The notes below the pieces were generated by a model. The model searched no databases and was not told where the DNA came from. It saw only the letters and a list, made by a program, of their open reading frames with translations. A program made the translations under genes and the position numbers. Shown one piece after another: positions 51,953 through 60,609 of a DNA stretch of 64,000 bases. Position 1 is the first letter of the stretch. Every line of letters starts with the position of its first letter. Origin of the DNA: Microbacterium invictum (GTDB lineage: Bacteria; Actinomycetota; Actinomycetes; Actinomycetales; Microbacteriaceae); the NCBI RefSeq assembly GCF_014197265.1, contig NZ_JACIFH010000001.1, forward strand, positions 2,728,001 to 2,792,000. The letters run 5' to 3'.

Positions 51953-52248
51953 CAGAAGCCGAAGTCGAAGTTCACGAACCACTGAAACAAGCCGCTGGCG
52001 GCGCCGAGGACCGCGGCCGCGATGAAGATCCACATGATGTTCTCGCCCGCCCAGGTGCGCACCCGATCGGACGCCAGCCCCCGGAAGGCGAGCGCGGCGC
52101 CGGCGACGATCAGCATGATCAGCACCACCAGCAGCGCGCCGGCCAACACGTACGAGGCGATCACTTGGAGGCCGGCGAAGAACGGTGCAGAGAAGTCCGG
52201 TTCGATGTCAGGGACGTCGACGTCCACTGGCGCGTGCAAGTTCAACAT
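51952..52248 (-). CDS. Small two-helix membrane protein, VirB2/TrbC-like
   Basis: A 98-residue protein with a soluble N-terminus and two membrane helices (about 32-55 and 70-92) separated by a short basic loop. This is the size and layout of pilin-like VirB2/TrbC subunits in Gram-positive transfer systems. No signal-peptidase site is obvious. It is followed directly by virB6 as in related operons. Confidence 0.6.
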   Translation of the reverse strand: MLNLHAPVDVDVPDIEPDFSAPFFAGLQVIASYVLAGALLVVLIMLIVAGAALAFRGLASDRVRTWAGENIMWIFIAAAVLGAASGLFQWFVNFDFGF

Positions 52249-52258
52249 GAAGTGCTCC

Positions 52259-52879
52259 TTACCTCAGAGGGAGGCCGCGGGCGGCCATGAACGGTTCGGG
52301 ATCGATGGCGACCCCGTCGAACTGGACTTCGTAGTGCAGATGACAGCCGGTGGACTTTCCGGTCGACCCCTCGGCGCCGAGCGGGGTGCCCGCGACGACG
52401 TGCTCGCCTACGTCGACACGGAGCGAGTCCCAGGCCATGTGGCCGTATAGGGTGACGACGCCGCCGCCGTGGTCGATGCGGACCGTGTTTCCCCATCCCG
52501 GCATCGAACCGGCATTGATCACCTCGCCCGGCCCGGCGGCGTATACAGTGACCCCGCAGGGCTGGTCCATGTCATAGCCGAGGTGGTCGGACGGGCAGTA
52601 GGCGCAGCCTTTGACGGGGTGATAGCCGAACCCCCGGCCGGTCGAGTAAGAGCCGGCCAGTGGGTAACCCCATTCGCCCTTCGCCACGGGGAGGTCTGGT
52701 GGGCTGTACTCGGTGACAGCGGTCGATGCCGCTTGCCCGGCGACCGCCAGCGGGATCGCGACGAGCGGGGTCACCGCCACCGCGATCGCGAGGACGATCA
52801 GCAGGACCAGCCCTGCCACCGCTTTCCGACCGGTCCTCGTGTTCGCGAGGGCAGAGACTGCGACGGCCGGGGCGCCCAT
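52259..52879 (-). CDS. M23-family peptidoglycan endopeptidase of the transfer operon
   Basis: A 206-residue protein with one N-terminal membrane helix (about 20-45) and a LytM domain. The zinc site is visible: HLGYDMD (HxxxD) and CHLHYE (HxH), with GWGNTVRIDHGGGVVTLYGHM between. It should cut the peptide cross-links of the wall so the channel can be built, replacing the transglycosylases of Gram-negative systems. It lies ten bases upstream of the pilin-like gene. Confidence 0.9.
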   Translation of the reverse strand: MGAPAVAVSALANTRTGRKAVAGLVLLIVLAIAVAVTPLVAIPLAVAGQAASTAVTEYSPPDLPVAKGEWGYPLAGSYSTGRGFGYHPVKGCAYCPSDHLGYDMDQPCGVTVYAAGPGEVINAGSMPGWGNTVRIDHGGGVVTLYGHMAWDSLRVDVGEHVVAGTPLGAEGSTGKSTGCHLHYEVQFDGVAIDPEPFMAARGLPLR

Positions 52880-52880
52880 G

Positions 52881-53633
52881 TCAGCTCTCCAACGGCTCCG
52901 TGAAGAATCGCACCAGCTTGCAGTCCCCAGCCCGCTGCGATGTGTTCGGGCTGGGAACGGAGTCTGCCCCGCACAGCACCTGCACGCTCACGCGCGCGTC
53001 TTCGGTGTAGGAGGATTCGGCTCCGGTGCCATCGGTCTGAGTGAAGGTCAGCTCGACGTCACCCGTGGCGATGCGCATCTGCGCGGAGGCGTCCTCGGGA
53101 ACCTCGGCGAGGGCGATGTCGCCGGAAACGTCCGCTTCCACCCGCCCGTCCTGCCCCGCGAGAGAGTCCCACACCTCCTGCGGAGGGACTACGCCCTGCC
53201 GCAGCTCGAGTTGAGACGCCTTCATGGTTTCGGCGCGATCCGCCTCGCTCTCGTAGCGGGTGTCGGGAGTGAACCAGGTGTCGAGGTAGGCGAGCCATTC
53301 GTCGCGAGAGCTCCGCGTTGTGTCGAACGTGGATGCCGCAGCCAGCACCGCTTGAACGTATGTCTCGGCATCCGTGGTGATCGGCTCCGGAACCCACCCG
53401 CGCTCCGCGACGGAGGCGTCGACCACGTTGCCGGGCGGTGCGGTCGTCGGCGCGGAGGCAGTGGGGTTGGGCTGAGGCGTGGGATCCGAACTGGCCGGCG
53501 GCGTGACCGTGGCATCCGGCCCGCGAGACGTGACCGCACCGACGATGATCGCGATGATGCCGGCGACCAGCACCAGACCGCCGATGACTGCCCAGGTAGT
53601 TCTGGCGACCCGCGGGTTGCGTGCGGACATCAT
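52881..53633 (-). CDS. VirB8-like bitopic protein, first gene of the secretion operon
   Basis: A 250-residue protein with a cytoplasmic N-terminus, one membrane helix (about 12-34), a Pro/Thr linker and an outside domain of mixed alpha/beta type (residues 75-250). The topology and place are those of VirB8/TcpC-type assembly factors. Sequence motifs do not prove it. It is one base from the M23 gene and its upstream region is the likely operon promoter. Confidence 0.55.
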   Translation of the reverse strand: MMSARNPRVARTTWAVIGGLVLVAGIIAIIVGAVTSRGPDATVTPPASSDPTPQPNPTASAPTTAPPGNVVDASVAERGWVPEPITTDAETYVQAVLAAASTFDTTRSSRDEWLAYLDTWFTPDTRYESEADRAETMKASQLELRQGVVPPQEVWDSLAGQDGRVEADVSGDIALAEVPEDASAQMRIATGDVELTFTQTDGTGAESSYTEDARVSVQVLCGADSVPSPNTSQRAGDCKLVRFFTEPLES

Positions 53634-53955
53634 CGCCGCACCTCCTCTCGGCGGCCCGAGGACGGGAGTGTTCTCGCGTGACGCCGTAGCCTCACGCTAG
53701 GCATGCGGTGGGGAGCGTCGGGGGCGAGGGGGCTCATCCTGTGGATAACTGCCGCGTTGGAAAAGAAACTTATCCGGGCCGCGCACATCGCGTCTGTAGG
53801 TCGTTTGGGGGACACCGTCACGCGATGAAGCACCGGTGCGGCGGGAGCTTCGGTCGAGACCATGAGTGAACGGTACAGCCGTTCACGACAAAAGTAAACG
53901 GATAAAGCATCCAGGTTGCTTGTGTCGATACGCGTCGGTGAGGCACAATCCTGAT
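53634..53955. other. Divergent control region of the secretion operon
   Basis: No gene is seen. The region separates the minus-strand secretion operon from a plus-strand regulator. It includes a perfect DnaA-box word (53740-53748), AT-rich stretches near 53760 and 53880-53905, and the leaderless -10 of the regulator at 53944-53949. It may hold the operators through which that regulator controls transfer. Confidence 0.45.
53740..53748 (-). promoter_or_regulatory. DnaA-box sequence
   Basis: TTATCCACA on the minus strand is an exact DnaA-box consensus. A single box can occur by chance. Its place in the operon control region could mark a replication origin of the element or host-timed control. 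Confidence 0.3.
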
Positions 53956-54273
53956 ATGCCCAAGTACGCGAAGCCCGCCGGCGGTGAGGGCGCCGAACAA
54001 GCCATCTCGGTCTTCGGCAGTTATGTGAAGTCGGCCGCCATCCGATACTTGCGGCAGCACCCGAACGTCACGCGGAAGTCGATCGCCGAGGCACTCGACC
54101 TGCCGCCGACCACGTTCGTGGCCTATCTCGGTGAACTCGAGGACGCCGGGCTGATCCTCGCGAACCCGCCGCGAGGTGAGCGCCGCAAGGGGGAGTGGCC
54201 GGTGTATCGGGTGAACGATGCGGAGGTCACGGCGTTGTATCTGCGGCTTGGGCAGGAGCTCGGGGAGATCTGA
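53956..54273 (+). CDS. Winged-helix transcriptional regulator
   Basis: A 105-residue protein with a winged helix-turn-helix: FGSYVKSAAIRYLRQHPNVT, then KSIAEALDLPPTTFVAYLGE and the wing GLILANPPRGERRKGEW. The layout resembles ArsR/GntR-like regulators without a sensor domain. CACAAT at 53944-53949 ends six bases before ATG 53956, so it is leaderless. It is divergent from the secretion operon and is the natural candidate for its repressor. Confidence 0.75.
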   Translation: MPKYAKPAGGEGAEQAISVFGSYVKSAAIRYLRQHPNVTRKSIAEALDLPPTTFVAYLGELEDAGLILANPPRGERRKGEWPVYRVNDAEVTALYLRLGQELGEI

Positions 54274-54330
54274 AGCTGGATCGGGGAGCGCAGAATTGTG
54301 CGGGCCTCGTCGCTGAGAACGATCAGTTAA

Positions 54331-54438
54331 CCCTCTTCCGCCGGCCTGACGATAACTGCGCGCGAGGCCGTCCTCGCGGCCCTCAACGAGGTTGTTCGAT
54401 GGTATCTCGCAGAAGAAGAACATGACCTGGGTTCGTGA
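54331..54438 (+). pseudogene. Short coding-like remnant at the right edge of the transfer region
   Basis: A stop-to-stop frame reads TAREAVLAALNEVVRWYLAE and ends EEHDLGS at TGA 54436-54438. It looks like the helical C-terminus of a protein, but there are only 35 codons and no start or ribosome site. It may be the tail of a gene cut by insertion of the element. Confidence 0.25.
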
Positions 54439-54460
54439 GGGGGCGTTGAGTTCGTCTGGC

Positions 54461-56503
54461 TCATCGTTGTTGGGGTGCGCTCCAGCTATCGACGGCGACC
54501 CAGTCGTGTTGTCCGAGTGAGACTACGTCCACATCTCGACCAGATCGAAGCTCACGGCCGCGGAGGGTCAACGTGACGTGCTCGGTGCCGTGGTTGATAG
54601 CGAACAACACCTGTCCGCGGGCGATGACCTCCACCCACTCGGATAGCCCCGCGAGGAGAGGAACGACTCGCGCCTCGGCTGCCAACCAACCCATGAGCCG
54701 CTCCATGCCCTCGTCGTCGGGGATGGTGGCCAGATAGTACGCGCGCCCGGCGCCCACGTCTCGCGAGGTCAATGCAGGCATGCCCCGGTTGCGCCCGTCT
54801 ACGAACGTGCCGAGAACAACTGCATCTACGGCGTGAATGACTTCCGCCAAGTACTCACCGCGCAGCTGACCCGCCGGGGAATCGACCGTGGCCGCGTTCT
54901 CGCCAGGCCCCGCGGATGAACGCGAGACTGCTGCGGTGTCTCCGGCGGATGTGCCGCTCGACTGCTGAGCGGGCGGGAGGAGTGCCCCGAACTCTTCGAG
55001 CGTGATTCCGAGGAGTTCGCCCAGGCTTCGGAGATAGCCGGTGGCGCGGAATCCATCTGTCTCGTCCACGACATCGGTGAACGCCGCGAACAGAATTTGC
55101 CCACCCTGCTCGACGTAGTCGCTGACGTTGCGGGCGGACTCGTCGGTGAGCAGGTAGAGGTGGGGCGCGATGACCAGGGAGTAGTCGCTCAGGTCATGCG
55201 ACGGATGAACGATGTCGACAGGGATGTGCTGTCGGTGCAGCGCGTCGTACCAGCGTTGGACGAGCGCGAGATAGTCGAGTTCGACGGGATGGTCCCGGTT
55301 GCTGATAGCCCACCAGTTCTCCCAGTCGAAAACGACGGCAACAGGCGCCCTCCCGGTGTTGGCTGCAAGCGCAGGTAGAGCGCCAAGTGTCTGCCCGAGA
55401 TCAAGGACTTCACGCCAGACCCTAGTGTCGGTGCCGGAGTGTGGCAACATGCCGGTGAGGAACTTCTCGCTCCCTCGCCGAGACTGACGCCATTGGAAGA
55501 ACATGACGCCGTCGGCGCCACGAGCTACCGCCTGCGCGGAAAGCGCGGCAAGTTGGCCCGGGGCTTTCGGCGCATTGCTCGGCCGCCAGTTGATGGCGCT
55601 GCTCGCCTGCTCCATTAGGATCCACGGGACACCCGGCTTCAGTGAGCGCATGAGGTCGCGGGTGAAGGCGGATCTGCGGAACGATTCTGGGTCGTTCGGG
55701 TCCGGATAGTTGTCGTCGGAGATGAAGTCTAGTTCGGGCGCCCACCTCCAGTAGTCGGCAGCGGGGAACGCGCCCATGAAGTTGGTCGTGATGGGCTGGG
55801 TCGCGCCTGCGGCGCGGATGATGTCCCGCTCGGCCTTGTACAAGTCGAGGAGCGCGTCGGATGTGAAGCGCTTGAAGTCGAGCACACCGGCGGAGTTCGG
55901 GCTGTACGGCATCGAGCGCGGAGGAACGATCTGTTCAAACGACGTGTAGCGCTGCGACCAGAAGTCCGTTCCCCACGCTTCGTTGAGCGCGTCGATGTGG
56001 CGGTAGCGCTGATGCAGCCAGATGCGGAATGCGGCTTGGGCGTGGTCGGAGTAGTCCGCGTGAAGGTGGCAGCCGAGCTCATTGTTGACGTGCCACATGA
56101 CGATGGCGGGATGGTCGACGTAGCGCTTCACCAGCTCAGTGACGAGCTCCTCTGCGAGCCGCCGGTAGTCAGGAGACGTCGGCGCGTACGCCTGCCGGCT
56201 TCCCGGCCAGAGGATGGCCCCCTCCGCCGTGCGGGGCAGCATCTCCGGGTACGCGCTCGTTGCCCACGGGGGCGGGGACGCGGTCGCGGTGGCCATGTCG
56301 ATCTGGATGCCACCTGCATGCAGAAGCTCGATGATTCGGTCAAGCCAACCCCAGTCGAACTCGCCCTCCGCGGGCTGGATGCGGGACCATGCGAACACCC
56401 CCAGCGTGACGGTTGTCACGCCGGCCTCCTTCATCAGGCGGATGTCCTCGGGCCAGACCTCCTCGGGCCACTGTTCGGGGTTGTAATCGCCGCCGTAGTG
56501 CAA
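54461..56503 (-). CDS. GH42 beta-galactosidase
   Basis: A 680-residue enzyme that releases beta-linked galactose. It starts LHYGGDYNPEQWPEEVW, as GH42 enzymes do. The acid/base Glu lies in MWHVNNELGCH and the nucleophile Glu in PWILMEQASSAINWRP. A trimerisation domain (about 400-600) and a small beta domain follow. TTG 56503 is preferred, because GAAGGAGG stands just before it and the protein then begins at the conserved fold; a GTG at 56608 would add 35 unconserved residues. No signal peptide is seen, so it acts inside the cell. It lies downstream of the GH43-like gene on the same strand. Confidence 0.9.
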   Translation of the reverse strand: MHYGGDYNPEQWPEEVWPEDIRLMKEAGVTTVTLGVFAWSRIQPAEGEFDWGWLDRIIELLHAGGIQIDMATATASPPPWATSAYPEMLPRTAEGAILWPGSRQAYAPTSPDYRRLAEELVTELVKRYVDHPAIVMWHVNNELGCHLHADYSDHAQAAFRIWLHQRYRHIDALNEAWGTDFWSQRYTSFEQIVPPRSMPYSPNSAGVLDFKRFTSDALLDLYKAERDIIRAAGATQPITTNFMGAFPAADYWRWAPELDFISDDNYPDPNDPESFRRSAFTRDLMRSLKPGVPWILMEQASSAINWRPSNAPKAPGQLAALSAQAVARGADGVMFFQWRQSRRGSEKFLTGMLPHSGTDTRVWREVLDLGQTLGALPALAANTGRAPVAVVFDWENWWAISNRDHPVELDYLALVQRWYDALHRQHIPVDIVHPSHDLSDYSLVIAPHLYLLTDESARNVSDYVEQGGQILFAAFTDVVDETDGFRATGYLRSLGELLGITLEEFGALLPPAQQSSGTSAGDTAAVSRSSAGPGENAATVDSPAGQLRGEYLAEVIHAVDAVVLGTFVDGRNRGMPALTSRDVGAGRAYYLATIPDDEGMERLMGWLAAEARVVPLLAGLSEWVEVIARGQVLFAINHGTEHVTLTLRGRELRSGRDVDVVSLGQHDWVAVDSWSAPQQR

Positions 56504-56647
56504 CGTGCCTCCTTCTGTTGGGTGTGACGCTGAGCGCGCGGGTATCGGTCGGTCATCGCAGGGGTGAAGCGCTACTCCGAGTTCGGTGTCGCGGACCGAG
56601 TCGCGCACTTGCGTTGAGACATACCGACGCGGGGTCGGGCCGCAGCC

Positions 56648-59600
56648 CTAGGCCGTTGGCTGCCACGGGCCGTTCGGGTCTCCCGGCTGCTGGTTGCGCG
56701 TCCACCACTTCGCTACGAAGCGCTTGCCGTCGAACGTGACGGCGTCGCCCGCTACGAAGATGCGCGAGGCGGTCCAACTCGCGACCCCGTCGACCTGACG
56801 GAACTCTTGCCAAGGGCCGTTGGGGTCGCCTGGCGTCTGGACCTGTGTCCACCAGGACGCCAGCCACGCCGCGCCGTTGTAGATAACCCAGTCCCTGGCC
56901 ACGTACGTCGCCGTAGCTGTCCACGCTCGAAGGACACGCAACGTCACAGCGTCGCTGACCACGGGGTGGTCCGCGGAGGTCAGACCAGCGTTGACCGTTA
57001 CCGTGGCCACCTTATCGCCGGGCTGCGCTGACGAGAACCCGGAGACGTTGTATTGCGATGCGTCGAGCGCGTGCTTCGAACCATCAGCTCGGGTCGCGGT
57101 GACGGTCAGCGTTGCCGCGTCCAGCGTCTCGCCCAGGGCGTAGACATCCCGCGTCGTGCTGACGTCGATGCTCTGGACCGCCGAGACGAGTGCGTCCCGC
57201 GAGGTGGTCAGTGACGCGAGCGTCGCGTCGACAGCCGCCTGGGTCGCAATAGCGGACTGCAGAGTCGCTTCTGCATCCGTTCGCGCTTGTGCGAACGGCG
57301 CCCACGTGGGCGACGAATAGTCTGCGCTGGCCTCGCTCGCACTCTCTTCGAACGCGGTCCGAAGAGCTGCAGTGTCGACCGCTTGACGCACAAGTGACAG
57401 CCCGTCGATTCGCACCGCTTGGTTCCCTCCGACGCTGCGGGCTTCGACAGACACCTTGGCGGTGCCGCCGCTGAGCGCGATGTCCCCGAGTTCGACGGAC
57501 GCCCAGCCGGTCGTGGGCTGGTTGATGTCGAGCGTGTACGACTGCCCCTCGGCTCCGGTCACGACGACGCGGGCATACTCGAGCCCGGCGGCGGTGTTCA
57601 CCTTCGCTGCGAATCGATAGACGCCGTCGGGCAAGGTCAGGTCCTGGGAGACGGACCCGGAGAAGGCCTCCGCGTTGGCGAGTCGCAGCGCGAAGCGGGA
57701 CGCATCTGCGCCGGGGCTGGGGTTGCTCACGAACGCGGCCGGCGACCCGTCGTCGACCTTGGTCGTCCAGCCCGTGAGCTGATTCACTGACACGCGGTCG
57801 GCCGCGAAGTCGGGGTTGAGGATGTAGTTGTTCTGCGGGCCTACTCGCCACTCGCCGGTGACGGCGTTGAGCTCCCAGTTCGACAGCGAGTTGAATGAGA
57901 GACTTCCCGCATCCGCCGAGATCGGCGCCCACTGGTTGTACCCGAGTCCGTTCCAGGCGAAGTCCGCCCAGCGGTCGCCCGCGTAGATGACCGTGTCCTT
58001 CTCGGTCCCCTTGACCGTGATGAAGAATCCGGTCTGGGACACGTGGCTGTAGTCCTTCTCCGTTCCCGGCAGGGTGTATTCGGCCGAGTAGGCGCCCTGG
58101 ATGTTGCTGGTCAGGGATTCGATGACGTGGTTCACCGACGAGTTCCACCCGTGCAGGTCGCTGGTCAGCATGTAGTACTTGCCGCCGAGCTTGAACATCG
58201 CGTTGCCCTCACGACCCGCGGCTACGTAGCCGACGAGCTTGCCGGGCTCGATGGTGAGCGAGTCGGCATCGGAGATCTTGCTGACGAACGCGTTCGCCCG
58301 ACCGCTACTGTTCGAGAAGATCAGGTAGTCGGTGCCGTCGTCGTCAGTGAAGACAGTCTGGTCTCCGGTGGACCGCGTCGGGGAGTTGACGATCTGCGGC
58401 TGGATGTTGGCGTAGTCGAAGTCGTCGGTGGGCGAGTCACCCTGAAGGAAGAGCACGAACCCGCGCTGAGCGCCTGACGGGTCGAGATCCGTTCCGCTCT
58501 GAATGAGGAGCGTGTACTTACCGGTGTTCTCGTTGTAGGCGACGCCGAGACGGCCGAGCCAGATTGCGTCCGCAAGGTTCTTCATCTGCGCGAAGTAGTG
58601 ACCCTTCGACTCCGGGATGGTGAGCGGCGTCTCCTGCGTGGCCACGTCGTTCTCGAACTTCCAGTTGACCAGGTCGGTCGACGAGTAGACGGGAATCGAC
58701 TTGAACGTAGACGTGGAATACACACGGGACGGGTTCGCTCGATACGCCTCGGCTTCGACGTAGTGGACGCCGTACCAGTAGTACGTGTCCCCGAATCGGA
58801 ACACGCCGCCGCCCTGAGAGTAGATGGGGTTGCCATCGGTGTCGGTCCAGAAGCTGTTGTTCGTAATCGAGTGGAACTCGCCGGTCGAGCTGACGACCAA
58901 TGCCCCCGCGGTGTCCTGCAGGTTGTTCTTCGCGGTCAAGACCTCGGCGCGCGTCGCGTCGCCGTCGGCCGCAACGTTCTGTGCGGTTTGAAGAGCGTTT
59001 GCGAACCCCGTCCACGCGTCGGGTGTGTAGGAGCTCGGCGTGCGCGTGACGTAGTCACCAATCAGGTCTCGGAGTCCACCAACTTCGACCAGCGCACTTG
59101 AGGCAGCGCGGAGAGCAGCGATGGCCTCGTTGCGCTGTGCGGTCGTTCCACCGGTGCTGAGCAGGACGGCGCTGTTCAGCGCACTCGCGAAGGCGGGCCA
59201 GGAAGCCGCCGTGAAGTCAGTCTCGAGGAGCGCTGAGCCCTGCTTGATCAGCGCTGGCAGATCGTCGAGTATCTGAGGCTCCTCGGTCAGTTCCGACGTG
59301 AAGACGGCCGAGGTGTGGTCGATGAATCCGCCCTCGACTTCCACTCGCAGGGTGTGCCGGCCCTGAGGAATGCCATCGCGGGTGAACAGGACGCGCGGAG
59401 TGGTGATGCGGGCAGCGCGGTAGTTGACCGTTGCGATCTCGACATCGTCGAGGAAGACGCGGCCGATGCCATGGCCGGTGTTGGTGAGCCCGGTCAGGCT
59501 GACGGAGTTGCCGACGAAGACGATCTCGAACGACGCGCCCGTCGTGGCGTAGTGGCTGCGGGAGGTAGAGAGCCAGCCCGACGAGTAGTAGGTGTGGTTC

Positions 59601-59764
59601 AGGGTGCCGCGCGTAGTGGTCGTCGTCGCGTGACCGACGGTGACAGTCTCGGTCGCAGCATGAGCTGGCGGAGCGATGAGCAACGCCAGGAGGACAGCGA
59701 GCGCGGCGGCGACGGCGAGCACCGGACGCGACAGTTTTCGAGGGGCTGCGAGAGCACGAGACAT
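56648..59764 (-). CDS. Secreted GH43-like glycosidase with carbohydrate-binding modules
   Basis: A 1038-residue exported enzyme. A signal peptide (ending PAHAAT) precedes a beta domain (about 40-155). FIVAR-type helical regions follow near 165-285 and again near 795-860. The five-bladed propeller (about 295-640) has GGGVFRFGDTYYWYGVHY and VYSSTDLVNWKFEN, as in GH43 exo-galactanase relatives. Beyond it lie a CBM-like sandwich (650-800), a bacterial Ig domain, and two CBM5/12-type modules at the end, each with a PGDPNGPWQ motif. No wall anchor is present. The substrate is probably galactan side chains; this is inferred from the fold and neighbours. Confidence 0.83.
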   Translation of the reverse strand: MSRALAAPRKLSRPVLAVAAALAVLLALLIAPPAHAATETVTVGHATTTTTRGTLNHTYYSSGWLSTSRSHYATTGASFEIVFVGNSVSLTGLTNTGHGIGRVFLDDVEIATVNYRAARITTPRVLFTRDGIPQGRHTLRVEVEGGFIDHTSAVFTSELTEEPQILDDLPALIKQGSALLETDFTAASWPAFASALNSAVLLSTGGTTAQRNEAIAALRAASSALVEVGGLRDLIGDYVTRTPSSYTPDAWTGFANALQTAQNVAADGDATRAEVLTAKNNLQDTAGALVVSSTGEFHSITNNSFWTDTDGNPIYSQGGGVFRFGDTYYWYGVHYVEAEAYRANPSRVYSTSTFKSIPVYSSTDLVNWKFENDVATQETPLTIPESKGHYFAQMKNLADAIWLGRLGVAYNENTGKYTLLIQSGTDLDPSGAQRGFVLFLQGDSPTDDFDYANIQPQIVNSPTRSTGDQTVFTDDDGTDYLIFSNSSGRANAFVSKISDADSLTIEPGKLVGYVAAGREGNAMFKLGGKYYMLTSDLHGWNSSVNHVIESLTSNIQGAYSAEYTLPGTEKDYSHVSQTGFFITVKGTEKDTVIYAGDRWADFAWNGLGYNQWAPISADAGSLSFNSLSNWELNAVTGEWRVGPQNNYILNPDFAADRVSVNQLTGWTTKVDDGSPAAFVSNPSPGADASRFALRLANAEAFSGSVSQDLTLPDGVYRFAAKVNTAAGLEYARVVVTGAEGQSYTLDINQPTTGWASVELGDIALSGGTAKVSVEARSVGGNQAVRIDGLSLVRQAVDTAALRTAFEESASEASADYSSPTWAPFAQARTDAEATLQSAIATQAAVDATLASLTTSRDALVSAVQSIDVSTTRDVYALGETLDAATLTVTATRADGSKHALDASQYNVSGFSSAQPGDKVATVTVNAGLTSADHPVVSDAVTLRVLRAWTATATYVARDWVIYNGAAWLASWWTQVQTPGDPNGPWQEFRQVDGVASWTASRIFVAGDAVTFDGKRFVAKWWTRNQQPGDPNGPWQPTA

Positions 59765-59805
59765 GGCAGACGGGCCTACTTCCTTGGAGTCGTTCTGCGT
59801 GTTTC

Positions 59806-59863
59806 TTATCGATAACGTTTAACGATTCATCCAAATTAGTATCGATAACACGACGGCGTCAAG
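59806..59863 (-). promoter_or_regulatory. Promoter of the GH43-like gene with two LacI-type operators
   Basis: On the minus strand TTGACG (59863-59858) is followed after 17 bases by CTAATT as -10. A palindromic site GTTATCGATAC lies inside the spacer (59849-59839) and a second, CGTTATCGATAAG, lies downstream (about 59817-59805). Both share the TATCGATA core of LacI-family operators. This is a strong repression layout for a sugar-inducible operon. No lacI-type gene is in the window. Confidence 0.7.
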
Positions 59864-59881
59864 GGCCGGCTGCGCTCCACG

Positions 59882-60175
59882 CTACGCGTGGTGGCTCGCC
59901 CGACGGGGCGTTCCATCCCACACGTCGGCGATCTTGTAGGACGTGATTCTGATGGATGGGCCGTACCCGAAGTCATTGACCTTTCGCCGGAACGACTTGC
60001 CGAAGAGGGCGCCGGGGACGGCCTCGACCTCCTCGGATGCCCAGCCGACCTGTCGAACCAAGCGTTGCCGGATGGACTGGATCGCTACGGTCTTCCGGGT
60101 GAGGCTCACGACCTGATAGAAGTCGATGTTCGTCTGCTCCCAGCTCCAGGCGCTCTGGCTCGCGATCTGCAACAT
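59882..60175 (-). CDS. Small hypothetical protein of plasmid/phage type
   Basis: A 97-residue protein: SWEQTNIDFYQVVSLTRKTV, then VRQVGWASEEVEAVPGALFG, RRKVNDFGYGPSIRITSY and KIADVWDGTP. This pattern is known from small phage and conjugative-element proteins of unknown role. ATG 60175 is the best start, although homologues suggest a slightly longer N-terminus. It lies between the GH43-like gene and transposon debris, which hints that a second piece of mobile DNA was here. Confidence 0.55.
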   Translation of the reverse strand: MLQIASQSAWSWEQTNIDFYQVVSLTRKTVAIQSIRQRLVRQVGWASEEVEAVPGALFGKSFRRKVNDFGYGPSIRITSYKIADVWDGTPRRASHHA

Positions 60176-60392
60176 CGAAGACAAACGAGCCGCGGATCGG
60201 GCGAAGGAACGTGGGCTGCGCCGCGGCTCGAAGCGGAAGGGCCGAGGGGCGTCTCGTCGAAGGGCAAGTCGTGACGAACTGGATGATAGCACTCGAGCAG
60301 CTCTCACTCGTCTACCCCGGGCGGATCAACCGATACCTCTAACCCCGAGACCCTGCCCGCTTACACACACAACTTGACGTAGAGGATGGCAT

Positions 60393-60486
60393 CACCTCCC
60401 CCGTCGGGCGTGTGACTCTGCCCTTGACTGGCGGCTTCCGGGTCTGCCTTTGATCTGATCCGTCCACGTCTCCCGACGGGGAGGTG
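60393..60486. repeat. Long inverted repeat in the IS110 non-coding end
   Basis: CACCTCCCCCGTCGGG (60393-60408) is the inverse of CCCGACGGGGAGGTG (60472-60486) with one extra C. It can close a stem-loop around 63 bases. It lies in the roughly 220-base non-coding stretch before an IS110 transposase start, where elements of the IS110 group encode their bridge RNA. The inverted repeat is seen; the RNA is an inference. The bases from 60176 to 60392 hold no gene. Confidence 0.5.
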
Positions 60487-60609
60487 ACCGATAGGATCGT
60501 CGGCCAGGAGCGAGCATGACCTCATACGAGCCTGGAGAGAGGCCCCGTCAACGTCCTGTCTGCCAGCTCCTGACCGACGTGCCCACTGTGAGGAAGGCAC
60601 GAGTCCATC

